NCBI GenBank assembly: GCA_015654985.1
Contig: JAATFW010000010.1
Span: 1-33,538, forward strand
Reading direction: 5' to 3'
Source: Sphingobacteriales bacterium
Lineage (GTDB): Bacteria; Bacteroidota; Bacteroidia; Sphingobacteriales; Sphingobacteriaceae
Length of the DNA stretch: 33,538 bases
Below, piece after piece: positions 25,224-33,427 of this stretch (its first letter is position 1; every line of letters starts with the position of its first letter). Made by a program: the position numbers and the translations under genes. The notes beneath the pieces were generated by a model that saw only the letters and a list, made by a program, of their open reading frames with translations, ran no database searches and was not told where the DNA came from.

Positions 25224-26546
25224 TTATTGTTCCATTTTTTTCACTTTGACAAAGCTTTCGCTGTCTACCATGAACCATGCATTTACTGCTACTTCTGCAG
25301 ATGAATCGAGGCTGCCGCTTATATCAACCCAGTTGCCCGCCCGGCTTTTTACCGTTACATAAACAGTAACAAACGCGCGGTCCCTTTTTACAAAAGAGAT
25401 ATAGCGGGACCCAAGCTGAAGAACTGCTGACCGGGGTAGCCAGTTTCCGCTAAGCTTTCTGCTCGCGGTAGTTACATTTATAAGCTCTCCGGTTTTCCAT
25501 CTATTCCCGGAATTCGGAAGAGTGGCCCTGATGAGGGAAAAAGTGGCCCCTTCACTATAAAAAGGCTGAATAAGACTTATTGAGGCCCTGGCCGTTTTGG
25601 TACTATCATTAACGGATGTAATCTCTACCGGTGCAGCCTTCCTGAAAGATTTTAACTGCCCGGGAGTAACATAAAATTCGGCCCAAACCTTAGAGGGGTC
25701 TACGATGCTGAAAAGCTTTTCGCCCCGGGATACATACTGCCCTTCTCTTAAAAGTACAGGTGACGGTGTGCCGGATACAGGGACCGCAGGTGCCGATCCG
25801 GACTGAACGGAACCTCCCATATTGTCGCCCATCGAAGAGGATGAAGGCTGGGAAGCGGAACTGCTCCCACCTCCTGAAGGTATGCCATTTGGGATCTCTG
25901 TTATATAACCGGAATAGGGGCTGTAGATACTTAAAGTATATTCAGGTTTTCCGGAACGAAGGATGCGGCTGATCTGTTGGTCGGCTACTCCCAGCAAACT
26001 GAGTTTTCTCCTGGCTGCCTCCAGGAGCTCCGGTTCATTGTTCTCTTTCAGAAAGATGAGCTCCTGCTGAGCATTGAGCAATTCAGGGCTGTAAATATCC
26101 ATCAGCTTCTGCCCCCGGGAAACCGCTTCAAAATTATAGGTAACATAGAGCCTTTCGATGCGCCCTCCTACTCTCGCAGAAACAGCATTCACATTATTTG
26201 TATTATAGTTTATCACACCTTTTACCTGTTGTCCGGTAATCCGGCTTCCCCGCTGCGGACCAACTGTTTCAATATCGGATAAGACGAGCTCATCGGTTGG
26301 TTTGAGGATATCACCCAAACTATCATTGGTTTTAGAGTGCTGGTCATGAGCATGCAGCGGAACAAGTTCCATACCGCAAATGGGGCAGGTACCGGGAGCG
26401 TTCTTTATGATCTGAGGATGCATGGAACAGGTGTACTGCCTGTCGTCCTTATGCTCCGGCTGTTTATTTTTCTGATTGCAGCTAACCCATACCAGCAGAA
26501 AGCAAACCAGTACCGCAGGCAGGCTATTTTTCAATATTTTTTTCAT
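25224..26546 (-). CDS. CusB-type periplasmic adaptor with heavy-metal-binding domain (first copy in operon)
   Basis: Start chosen at 26546 (MKKILKNSLPAVLVCFLLVWVSC, lipid Cys23) rather than 26555; 440 aa. The N-terminal metal-binding domain reads YTCSMHPQIIKNAPGTCPIC followed by GMELVPLHAHDQH. Adaptor segments include GRIERLYVTYNFEAVSRGQK and IYSPYSGYITEIPNG. A Ser/Gly/Met-rich insertion (GGGSSSASQPSSSSMGDNMG) lies within the barrel-sandwich region, where the copy at 24019-25221 has none. It overlaps the TolC gene upstream by 23 nt. The two adaptors differ enough to be separate paralogues, so a mixed adaptor ring is possible. Confidence 0.9.
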   Translation of the reverse strand: MKKILKNSLPAVLVCFLLVWVSCNQKNKQPEHKDDRQYTCSMHPQIIKNAPGTCPICGMELVPLHAHDQHSKTNDSLGDILKPTDELVLSDIETVGPQRGSRITGQQVKGVINYNTNNVNAVSARVGGRIERLYVTYNFEAVSRGQKLMDIYSPELLNAQQELIFLKENNEPELLEAARRKLSLLGVADQQISRILRSGKPEYTLSIYSPYSGYITEIPNGIPSGGGSSSASQPSSSSMGDNMGGSVQSGSAPAVPVSGTPSPVLLREGQYVSRGEKLFSIVDPSKVWAEFYVTPGQLKSFRKAAPVEITSVNDSTKTARASISLIQPFYSEGATFSLIRATLPNSGNRWKTGELINVTTASRKLSGNWLPRSAVLQLGSRYISFVKRDRAFVTVYVTVKSRAGNWVDISGSLDSSAEVAVNAWFMVDSESFVKVKKMEQ

Positions 26547-27774
26547 ATTCTGCAATCATTTGATAAAACTTCTGTAACAAACCGGTATAATTTACCTGGG
26601 CCATATTTAATGTTTCCCATCCGTCGATAACCGTGTTCAGATCGAGCTTATTTTCCTGATAGGAGAGCATGGATACTTTTAAATTCTTACTCAGTGCAGG
26701 AAGGATCTTTGACTCATAATTATGTATCTGGTTTTGCATACTCAGAATATCGTTCTGCATCGACCGGACCATCCCCTGCATGTCAATCAGCATGGCTTCT
26801 TTTTGCTGCTGCATAGACTGACGTTCAAAGCTCATTGACTTTACCTCTGATTTATACATTTTGGACGACCACGGAGCAATGGGAACTGATACCATTGCCT
26901 CCAGGGTGTACTGGTTTGGCATCATCCCCGAACGGTTAAACATGTGCTCATATCTGACCCTGAAATCAGGTTTAGCTTCCTTTTTCATTTGTTCAATGTT
27001 TAACTGCATCGCCCTGACGGAGCGGTCCATCCGGACGATATCACTGCGATGCTCCGCCAGATATGCTGTATCAAGCGCCGCTACAGGATTAAACTGAACT
27101 TTGTAAGCAGTGTCGATACTGAGCTCTGAATCAGGGGAACGGTACATTAAAACATTTAAGGAAATTTTGGCCGACCGGATTTCCCCTTCACTCATCAGGA
27201 TCATGTTTTCGGCTTCGTAAATGCGGCCTTCGGCCTTAAAAACCTGGTTCAATTGTCCCTGATTATAGGGATAACGGATTTCTGCAAGTTTTTTCATGTT
27301 TTGCATAATAGCCCTGTTCTCCTTTTGAAAGGAGATTGTCCGGTACGTTACTAGTAACTTGTAATACAGCTCTTTTGCCCGTGCCCTGAGCTCATTTGCC
27401 GTTATCCCGCGTTCTGCCATCGTTACCGACGACTGTGCGGCAAGGTATTCTGCTTTTGCCCTGGTCCTGGCAGGATTAGGAATATTTTGTTCTGCCGACA
27501 GCATTACAGCGCCGCGATCATTTTCGTCCATAACCTTTGCCCCCGGATAAGGTGTCATATAATTTGCTGCCCCCACCATCGGGGCCATCCATGCCCGCGC
27601 TCCCTCAACCCTGGCATCCTGGCCTTTGGCCCGGCTGTCGTACGTCTTTAGCGCAGGATTATTATTTTGAATTTCCTGCAGGATCTGTTCGAGGTTAAGT
27701 ACCTCCTGGCTAAATGCTGTTACCGGGAAAAGCAGCGGCATAAGAAGGAAAATTTTCTTAATGTTTAACATCAT
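26524..27774 (-). CDS. TolC-family outer-membrane channel of the Cu/Ag efflux system (CusC-like)
   Basis: Start chosen at 27774 (MMLNIKKIFLLMPLLFPVTAFSQ, a clean signal peptide); 416 aa. Two outer-membrane efflux repeats are visible: LNLEQILQEIQNNNPALKTYDSR to the middle, then a second half with VRYEHMFNRSGM, MVSVPIAPWSSK and long coiled-coil helices rich in Met and Gln (SFERQSMQQQKEAMLIDMQG). The Met abundance in the helical tunnel part fits a copper/silver exporter. The gene overlaps the end of the second cusA part by 17 nt and the first adaptor gene by 23 nt, so the whole block is one operon. Confidence 0.9.
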   Translation of the reverse strand: MMLNIKKIFLLMPLLFPVTAFSQEVLNLEQILQEIQNNNPALKTYDSRAKGQDARVEGARAWMAPMVGAANYMTPYPGAKVMDENDRGAVMLSAEQNIPNPARTRAKAEYLAAQSSVTMAERGITANELRARAKELYYKLLVTYRTISFQKENRAIMQNMKKLAEIRYPYNQGQLNQVFKAEGRIYEAENMILMSEGEIRSAKISLNVLMYRSPDSELSIDTAYKVQFNPVAALDTAYLAEHRSDIVRMDRSVRAMQLNIEQMKKEAKPDFRVRYEHMFNRSGMMPNQYTLEAMVSVPIAPWSSKMYKSEVKSMSFERQSMQQQKEAMLIDMQGMVRSMQNDILSMQNQIHNYESKILPALSKNLKVSMLSYQENKLDLNTVIDGWETLNMAQVNYTGLLQKFYQMIAEYEKNIEK

Positions 27775-29707
27775 AGACCTCCAGTTTTCCAAATTTTGTC
27801 AGTTCGTATTCTTTTGTCATCAGGAAGATCAGCGGGGTTACCAGCAGAATGTGGGTCGAGGATGTTAATACTCCCCCGATCATTGGTAAAACAATAGGCA
27901 GCATTACATCACTGCCCACGCCGTCGGACCATAATACAGGTATTAAACCAAACAGGGCAACACAGACGGTCATGATCTTGGGTCTGAGTCTTTTAGCCGC
28001 GCCATGAATGACATATTCTTTTAAATCTTCCCTGGTGATGGTTTCTGCTGAATTTCCTTTTAATGCGATCAGTTGCTGCATGGCATCATTCAGGTAAATG
28101 ACCATCACCACCCCCGTTTCAACTGCTATACCAAAGAGAGCTATAAACCCGACTGCTACTGCGACTGATAAACTTACCCCCCAGAAGTAAATAATATAAG
28201 CCCCTCCGATCAATGCAAACGGAATGGTTACCAGGCTCAGGAAGGCTTCGCGTGCTGATTTAAATGCCAGATAAAGGGATATGAATATGATCACTAATAC
28301 GATGGGCAGAATATAAAGCAGGGTTTTCTGCCCGCGGATCAGGTTTTCATACTGACCGCTCCATTCTACAAAATAGCCGCCCGGCAGTTTCAGTCCGGCG
28401 TTCAGCTTTTTTATCGCTTCCTGTACCGTACTTCCAAGGTCCCGGTCCCTCACATTAAACATCACAGCTCCTCTTAACAAGGCATTTTCGGAAGTGATCA
28501 TGGGCGGTCCGTCTGAAAAACCAATATCAGCTACTGCCGACAGCGGGATCGTACCCGCATCGGGCGAAACCAGAGGGATCCGCCTGATCCTGTCCAGGCT
28601 GTTCCGGTATTCCTGACCGAGGCGGAGCTGGATATTAAACCTTCTTCTTCCTTCTATAGTGGAGGCAAAGGGAGCACCTCCGATAGCCGTTTCGACAGTG
28701 GCATTCACATCTTCAACAGATAATCCGTACCGCTCCAGTTGGTCGCGTTTTACCTTTATTTCCAGATATTTTCCTCCTGTTACCGGCTCTACATACAAAT
28801 CTTTCACTCCGGGGATATCTTTGAGTAATTCCCGGGCTTTTACGGATACAGAAGCGATCTTATTTAAATCCTGGCCATATACTTTTAGCCCGACATCCGT
28901 ACGAACGCCGGTAGAAAGCATATTTATCCTGTTTATAATGGGCTGGGTCCATCCGTTAACCACTCCGGGGATCTGAAGTTTGGCATCCAGTTCATTGATG
29001 ATATCCTTTTTGGTGACTCCCGGCCGCCATTCACTCTTTGGCTTAAGTGAGATAATCGTTTCGATCATACTTATCGGAGAATTGTCTGTTGCCGTATTTG
29101 CCCTCCCGGCTTTTCCCAGTACTTTTTCAACTTCGGGAACAGTTTTTATCAGCTTATCCTGAACCTGCAGGATCCGTTTCACCTCTGCATTACTTACATC
29201 GGGCAAAGTAACCGGCATAAAAAGAATTGACTGTTCGTCCAGAGGCGGCATAAACTCCCTTCCAAGGCTCATCACCAGGGGAATACTGATCAGAAGGGCA
29301 AGAATGTTGATCCCTAAAGTGGTTTTTCTATATTTCATGCACGAGCGGATAACGGGCTCATAGATCCTTTCCAGGAACCGGTTAAGGGGATGCTCCTGCT
29401 CAGACCTGAACCTTCCTTTCATAAAAAAAGATATCATCACCGGGGCGAGCGTTACTACCAGGAATGCATCGGCCAGCAGAATAAATGTTTTTGTATATGC
29501 CAGCGGGTGAAACAGTTTGCCCTCCTGTCCTGTCAATAAAAAGACTGGTAAAAAGGAAGTAATAATGATTACCGTAGAATAAAACACTCCTCTCGAAACC
29601 TGTTTGCAGGCTTTCTCAATAATATTTAATCTTTCTTCGTCGGAAAGCCGGATATAATCTTCCGGTTCATTTTTTCTCCCGAAGAAGTGTAAGAATTTAT
29701 TCCGCAT
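27758..29707 (-). CDS. cusA: CusA-type RND Cu/Ag efflux pump, C-terminal part (split gene)
   Basis: 649 aa, covering the pump from TM5 onward (VFYSTVIIITSFLPVFLLTG) through the second periplasmic lobe and TM8-12. The CusA copper/silver methionine triad is intact: Met164 (ILFMPVTLP), Met214 (PISMIET) and Met263 (RINMLSTG), spaced 50 and 49 residues apart exactly as Met573/623/672 in E. coli CusA. The relay Glu (Glu530, GIAVETGVVMV) and Lys (Lys577, RLRPKIMT) are also present. The gene starts within the end of the N-terminal part (11-nt overlap, ATGCGGAATAA) in another frame and has a perfect ribosome-binding site. It could be an assembled two-piece transporter or the product of an indel. Confidence 0.93.
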   Translation of the reverse strand: MRNKFLHFFGRKNEPEDYIRLSDEERLNIIEKACKQVSRGVFYSTVIIITSFLPVFLLTGQEGKLFHPLAYTKTFILLADAFLVVTLAPVMISFFMKGRFRSEQEHPLNRFLERIYEPVIRSCMKYRKTTLGINILALLISIPLVMSLGREFMPPLDEQSILFMPVTLPDVSNAEVKRILQVQDKLIKTVPEVEKVLGKAGRANTATDNSPISMIETIISLKPKSEWRPGVTKKDIINELDAKLQIPGVVNGWTQPIINRINMLSTGVRTDVGLKVYGQDLNKIASVSVKARELLKDIPGVKDLYVEPVTGGKYLEIKVKRDQLERYGLSVEDVNATVETAIGGAPFASTIEGRRRFNIQLRLGQEYRNSLDRIRRIPLVSPDAGTIPLSAVADIGFSDGPPMITSENALLRGAVMFNVRDRDLGSTVQEAIKKLNAGLKLPGGYFVEWSGQYENLIRGQKTLLYILPIVLVIIFISLYLAFKSAREAFLSLVTIPFALIGGAYIIYFWGVSLSVAVAVGFIALFGIAVETGVVMVIYLNDAMQQLIALKGNSAETITREDLKEYVIHGAAKRLRPKIMTVCVALFGLIPVLWSDGVGSDVMLPIVLPMIGGVLTSSTHILLVTPLIFLMTKEYELTKFGKLEVYDVKH

Positions 29708-31001
29708 CGGTTGTTCCTCCTTTCCGCTCTTCCTTTAGCTGCGCCTGCCTGATGGCAAGATTTTTATAAGAATTTTCGGCCATAATAATTCCGTTATCCA
29801 CAATTACCCCGATGGCAAGGGCAATACCGGTTAAAGACATGATATTAGAGGAAATATTAAAGGCGTTCAGAATAATAAAACTGGCAGCAATCGTTATAGG
29901 AATCTGTATGATAATACTGACGGCGCTTCTCCAGTGAAATAAAAAGATGATGACGATCAAAGAAACTACCACCATCTCCTCTATCAGGGTGTGTTTAATG
30001 GATGATATCGACTCCTCTATCAGCTTACCGCGATCATAAACAATATTGAATTTCATCCCCTGCGGAAGGCCTTTGCTTACCTCTGTCATTTTGGACTTTA
30101 CTTTTTTTATCACCTCATCGGCATTTTCGCCGTACCGCAATACCACAATACCGCCTACAGCTTCCCCTGTTCCGTTATAATCAAATATTCCAAGACGGCT
30201 TTCGCCGGCCATCTGGACAGTGCCCAGATCCCTGATTTTTATGGGGATAGAGTTCTGCGTGCGAACGGGCAGGTTTTCAATTTCCTCTACCGACCTGAGG
30301 TACCCGGTGGTCTTGATAATATAGCCGATGCTGCTCATCTCGAACTTTCTTCCGCCGGCTTCGTTGTTGTTAGCATTTACAGCTCTTTGTATATCCGAAA
30401 CCGTTAATTTATAATAGGTAAGCTTATTGGGGTCGATACTGATCTGGTACTGTTTCTGGAAACCTCCAAAAGAAGCGATCTCGCTTACACCCGGAACATT
30501 CTGAAGCGCGAACTTGACGTACCAGTCCTGTATAGCCCTCCGTTCTCCCAGATCCGTTCCCGGAGCTTCAAGGGTATACCACAGCACATGGCCTACTCCT
30601 GTTCCGTCTGGCCCCATCGTAGGGGTCACTCCTTTTGGCAGGGCATTCCCAATGGAACTCAGCCGTTCAAGCACTCTTGAACGGGCCCAGTAAGTATCTA
30701 CATTGTCTTCAAAAATGATGAAGATAAAACTCATTCCGAACATAGAGTTTGCCCTGACGTATTTTACTTTTGGAATTCCCTGAAGATTGGTAACCAAAGG
30801 GTAGGTAACCTGGTCCTCAATAATCTGAGGACTTCTTCCCATCCATTCAGTAAACACAATTACCTGATTTTCCGATAAATCGGGGATGGCATCGATTTTA
30901 CTGGTGCGGACCGAGTAAATACCCCAGCCAAAGATCCCTGCTGCCAGAAGCAGCACCAGGAACCTGTTGCGAAGAGAAAACCCAATTAATTTCTCAACCA
31001 T
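29697..31001 (-). CDS. cusA: CusA-type RND Cu/Ag efflux pump, N-terminal part (split gene)
   Basis: 434 aa, covering TM1 (about 12-30), the first periplasmic porter lobe (GMSFIFIIFEDNVDTYWARSR, MGPDGTGVGHVLWYTLE, GFQKQYQISIDPNKLTYY) and TM2-4 (about 338-415). The proton-relay Asp is Asp402 (IGVIVDNGIIMAEN), equivalent to CusA Asp405. An intact CusA/CzcA pump is about 1040 residues; here the stop falls in the cytoplasmic loop after TM4, and the rest is supplied by the next gene. The charged tail QAQLKEERKGGTTDAE encodes the Shine-Dalgarno of that gene. The start overlaps the HMA gene stop by one base (TAATG). Confidence 0.93.
   Translation of the reverse strand: MVEKLIGFSLRNRFLVLLLAAGIFGWGIYSVRTSKIDAIPDLSENQVIVFTEWMGRSPQIIEDQVTYPLVTNLQGIPKVKYVRANSMFGMSFIFIIFEDNVDTYWARSRVLERLSSIGNALPKGVTPTMGPDGTGVGHVLWYTLEAPGTDLGERRAIQDWYVKFALQNVPGVSEIASFGGFQKQYQISIDPNKLTYYKLTVSDIQRAVNANNNEAGGRKFEMSSIGYIIKTTGYLRSVEEIENLPVRTQNSIPIKIRDLGTVQMAGESRLGIFDYNGTGEAVGGIVVLRYGENADEVIKKVKSKMTEVSKGLPQGMKFNIVYDRGKLIEESISSIKHTLIEEMVVVSLIVIIFLFHWRSAVSIIIQIPITIAASFIILNAFNISSNIMSLTGIALAIGVIVDNGIIMAENSYKNLAIRQAQLKEERKGGTTDAE
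29705..29723 (-). promoter_or_regulatory. Perfect internal Shine-Dalgarno at the cusA split
   Basis: In transcript orientation AAAGGAGG, 8 nt, then ATG (29707-29705). Other starts in this window, such as rhaT, lutC and the N-terminal cusA part, have no recognisable Shine-Dalgarno, so this site stands out and supports true initiation of the C-terminal part. Confidence 0.75.
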
Positions 31002-31381
31002 TATTGTTGGGAATGAAGGTGTTTATGTCCAACAGAAACAGAGTCGCCTGTCATTTTTTTCCGTTCATACCGGCAGCATCCGGGAAGACTGCTATAAGCT
31101 TTTTCTTCGGCCATAAAAAGCTCTGTATCGTGACCTGCAAGAGCAATTTTTTTCTGAACAGAATCAAGTGTCACTTTTGAAGGATCATATACAACTTTTG
31201 CAATTTTTGTCTTAGTATCCCAGTCTATTGACGAAATGCCGGCAGTCTTTGCTGCTTTTTCAATCCGGCTTTTGCACATACCGCAATTGCCATAGACTTT
31301 AAATGATGATGTTTTTTCCTGAGCGGATACAATACCTGCTGAAAGACCAATCATGGCCAGCAGAAGAATGATAGTTTTCAT
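31001..31381 (-). CDS. Exported heavy-metal-associated (HMA) domain protein
   Basis: The ORF track starts at 31426, but Met16 (31381) gives a clean signal peptide, MKTIILLLAMIGLSAGIVSAQ; 126 aa. The HMA fold follows, with Cys33 and Cys36 in VYGNCGMCKSRIEKAAK, IAKVVYDPSKVTLDSVQKKI and AGHDTELFMAEE. The tail (SSLPGCCRYERKKMTGDSVS then VGHKHLHSQQ) adds Cys and His. Such periplasmic domains bind Cu+ and probably pass it to the pump. The stop overlaps the cusA start by one base (TAATG), so it is tightly coupled to the pump. Residues after about 95 have no assigned function. Confidence 0.9.
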   Translation of the reverse strand: MKTIILLLAMIGLSAGIVSAQEKTSSFKVYGNCGMCKSRIEKAAKTAGISSIDWDTKTKIAKVVYDPSKVTLDSVQKKIALAGHDTELFMAEEKAYSSLPGCCRYERKKMTGDSVSVGHKHLHSQQ

Positions 31382-31482
31382 TATATTTTTATTTATGATG
31401 TGAATTAGAAAAATTGATACAGGCATAGAAATGCCAGTTCATAAGACATGATAATGCCTTAGCAAGAAGAGCCTGGTTTAGT

Positions 31483-31875
31483 CTAAATACGGAAATTACA
31501 AAAACGAAGGAAAACGGGTACCGGTTGTCGGTCCGGAGGAGCATTTGAAACAGGCAACTCTTCCGGTATGGAAAAAGCAAGTGCTTTATACTGTTCGCTG
31601 TAAGGTGTTACAGGAAGAGCTGTACTAAAAACCTGCAATTGTACGGAGTTATCAGAAAGCCTCTGGGAACTATCAACTTTGAGCTTTTTGCTTTGATCCT
31701 GGCAGCAATTTTTGGACTTATTTATTTTCATCCCGCATTTGCTGCAGGAAGCAGGTTCTTTAAATTCAAGTCCCCATTTAACCAACCGCCCCATGCAATA
31801 GTGAAAATGCACGGTAGCTCCTGAGGAAACACTCAGGTAAAATACGGCCAATATGGTAACAAGAACCTTTTTCAT
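31483..31875 (-). CDS. Small Cys-rich exported protein, HYC_CC_PP type
   Basis: 130 aa. A signal peptide (MKKVLVTILAVFYLSVSSGA) is followed by the family hallmarks: VHFHYCMG, a CSKCGMKI pair, NCCQDQ, and a proline-rich C-terminal stretch (NAPPDRQPVPVF). Proteins of this type occur next to HMA and efflux genes in Bacteroidota; their role is unknown, but the CxxCGM and HYC motifs suggest copper binding in the periplasm. It is the first gene of the copper operon, 101 nt upstream of the HMA gene. The track ORF 31389-31580 on the same strand is a frame shadow. Confidence 0.82.
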   Translation of the reverse strand: MKKVLVTILAVFYLSVSSGATVHFHYCMGRLVKWGLEFKEPASCSKCGMKINKSKNCCQDQSKKLKVDSSQRLSDNSVQLQVFSTALPVTPYSEQYKALAFSIPEELPVSNAPPDRQPVPVFLRFCNFRI

Positions 31876-32212
31876 CTCTTTAACAAAACAAATATCAAAA
31901 ATTTACTGAGGAAAAAGTTATATAATTTCATAATTGTTTTATATAATTTCCGTGCGTTTCTTCCCTGTAAACTTTATTCTCACCAAAAAGAGTAAAATTC
32001 TTAATTTTGCCGCAGCATCTGTAAGCAGGACAATTACGCACCTGTTGCCTGAATGATAATCAGCAAAACAAATGTTAATAAATGTATTTTTGCAATATCA
32101 TTATATATAACAATTTCTGCAATGATACATATCAATCTTTTTTGTGCGATAACACAAGGATTGACATTTAAATTATAAGTTTGATCAGTTTTTAAGGTAT
32201 TTTAGTAGCAAA
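31876..32212. other. Divergent intergenic region between the copper operon and the kinase gene
   Basis: 337 nt, AT-rich. It must hold the promoter of the copper operon (minus) and of the kinase gene (plus). Plus-strand matches to TAnnTTTG occur at 32002 (TAATTTTG), 32085 (TATTTTTG) and 32176 (TAAGTTTG); none has a well-placed TTG upstream. I see no RNA gene or clear operator. Confidence 0.5.
32176..32183 (+). promoter_or_regulatory. Possible -7 box of the histidine kinase gene
   Basis: TAAGTTTG matches the Bacteroidota -7 consensus exactly and lies 29 nt before the start codon. The nearest upstream TTG (32161) is only 12 nt away, too close for the usual spacing, so this is tentative. Confidence 0.4.
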
Positions 32213-33427
32213 ATGAATGATGGTACCCTTTTAAAAGCGATAATAGAGAATGCTATTGACGGCATTATTACAATCAGCAACAGGGGACTGATCGAATCTA
32301 TTAATCCGTCGGCCTGCAGATTATTCGGTTATTCGCCGGAGGAAGTTATCGGGAAAAACATTTCTATATTAATGCCCAGTCCTGACCGGGAAAGACACGA
32401 CGGCTACCTGGAACGGTATCAGCATACAGGTGAACGACGGATTATTGGAATCGGCCGGGAAGTTAACGGGTTACGGAAGGATGGCGTCCTTTTTCCTTTC
32501 AGATTAGCAGTGAGCGAGGTTATACTGTCTGACAGGGTTATTTATACTGGTTTTATCAATGACCTTACCCGTGAAAAAGCAGCTGAAGAACGTCTCCGGA
32601 ATCATGCTTCCCAACTGGAAGAACTGGTAGAAGAACGTACTCTATCCCTCAGAAAAACGGTTAGAGCGCTTCAGGAAGCCAAAGAAGAAGTCAGTTTGTC
32701 GCTTGAAAAGGAAAAAGAACTAAATCAGTTGAAAAGCCGTTTTGTTTCCATGGCTTCCCATGAATTCAGGACACCCTTAAGCTCGGTGCAATTGTCGGCA
32801 TCGCTTATTGAGAAATACGCCGCTCAGGAAGATCAGCGTAATATTTCGAAACATATTAACAAAATAAAGAATGCTGTAGGAAATCTTACCACTATTCTGA
32901 ATGACTTCCTTTCTCTTGAACGTTTGGAAGCCGGCAGGGTAGAACCAACTTTTACTTATTTCGACCTGGTAAAGCTTTCAGAAGAAATAACGGAAGAAAT
33001 GCAAATGATCACCAAGCAGAATCAGAACATCATTTATGAGCACACCGGAACAACAAGCTCGGCGCTGCTTGATCCTAACCTTCTTAAAAACTGTATTATT
33101 AACCTGATCGCCAATGCAATTAAATACTCCGGAGAAAATACATTTATTGAATTTAATACTGAAATTACTTCCCGGCAATATATCATTACGGTAAAAGACA
33201 ATGGGATCGGGATCCCGGCAGCCGATCAGAAACATTTGTTTCAACCATTTTTCAGGGCACATAATACCGGCAATATTCCCGGCACCGGGTTAGGATTAAA
33301 TATTGTAATGCGATACGCAGGGTTGATGCATGGCAAAGTAGACTTTGAAAGTACAATTAATAAAGGCACAAAATTTAGTATATCTTTTTTGATCAAAGAT
33401 GAAAAAACCGACCATTCTAATAATTGA
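32213..33427 (+). CDS. Soluble PAS-domain sensor histidine kinase (FixL-like PAS)
   Basis: 404 aa with no transmembrane segment, so cytoplasmic. A PAS domain (about 4-118) contains MPSPDRERHDGYLERYQHTG and IIGIGREVNGLRKDG, closely following the oxygen sensor FixL. His62, Arg68 and Arg82 fall where FixL has its haem-ligand His and two key Arg residues. A coiled coil (about 120-175) leads to the HisKA box with phospho-acceptor His183 (SMASHEFRTPLSS) and an HATPase_c domain (NLIANAIKYSG, DNGIGI, GTGLGLNI). It phosphorylates the response regulator whose gene overlaps its 3' end. Many PAS domains share this motif without binding haem, so the ligand is uncertain. It is divergent from the copper operon; a link to copper is not shown. 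Confidence 0.93.
   Translation: MNDGTLLKAIIENAIDGIITISNRGLIESINPSACRLFGYSPEEVIGKNISILMPSPDRERHDGYLERYQHTGERRIIGIGREVNGLRKDGVLFPFRLAVSEVILSDRVIYTGFINDLTREKAAEERLRNHASQLEELVEERTLSLRKTVRALQEAKEEVSLSLEKEKELNQLKSRFVSMASHEFRTPLSSVQLSASLIEKYAAQEDQRNISKHINKIKNAVGNLTTILNDFLSLERLEAGRVEPTFTYFDLVKLSEEITEEMQMITKQNQNIIYEHTGTTSSALLDPNLLKNCIINLIANAIKYSGENTFIEFNTEITSRQYIITVKDNGIGIPAADQKHLFQPFFRAHNTGNIPGTGLGLNIVMRYAGLMHGKVDFESTINKGTKFSISFLIKDEKTDHSNN

Noticed and set aside
27758-31001. Co/Zn/Cd exporter (CzcA) instead of CusA
   Set aside because: The Met triad spacing (50 and 49 residues) and the Met/Cys-rich partners match the Cu/Ag subgroup.
32213-33427. Copper-sensing (CusS-like) kinase for the divergent efflux operon
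   Set aside because: CusS-type sensors have a periplasmic metal-binding domain between two membrane helices; this kinase is soluble with a FixL-like PAS domain.
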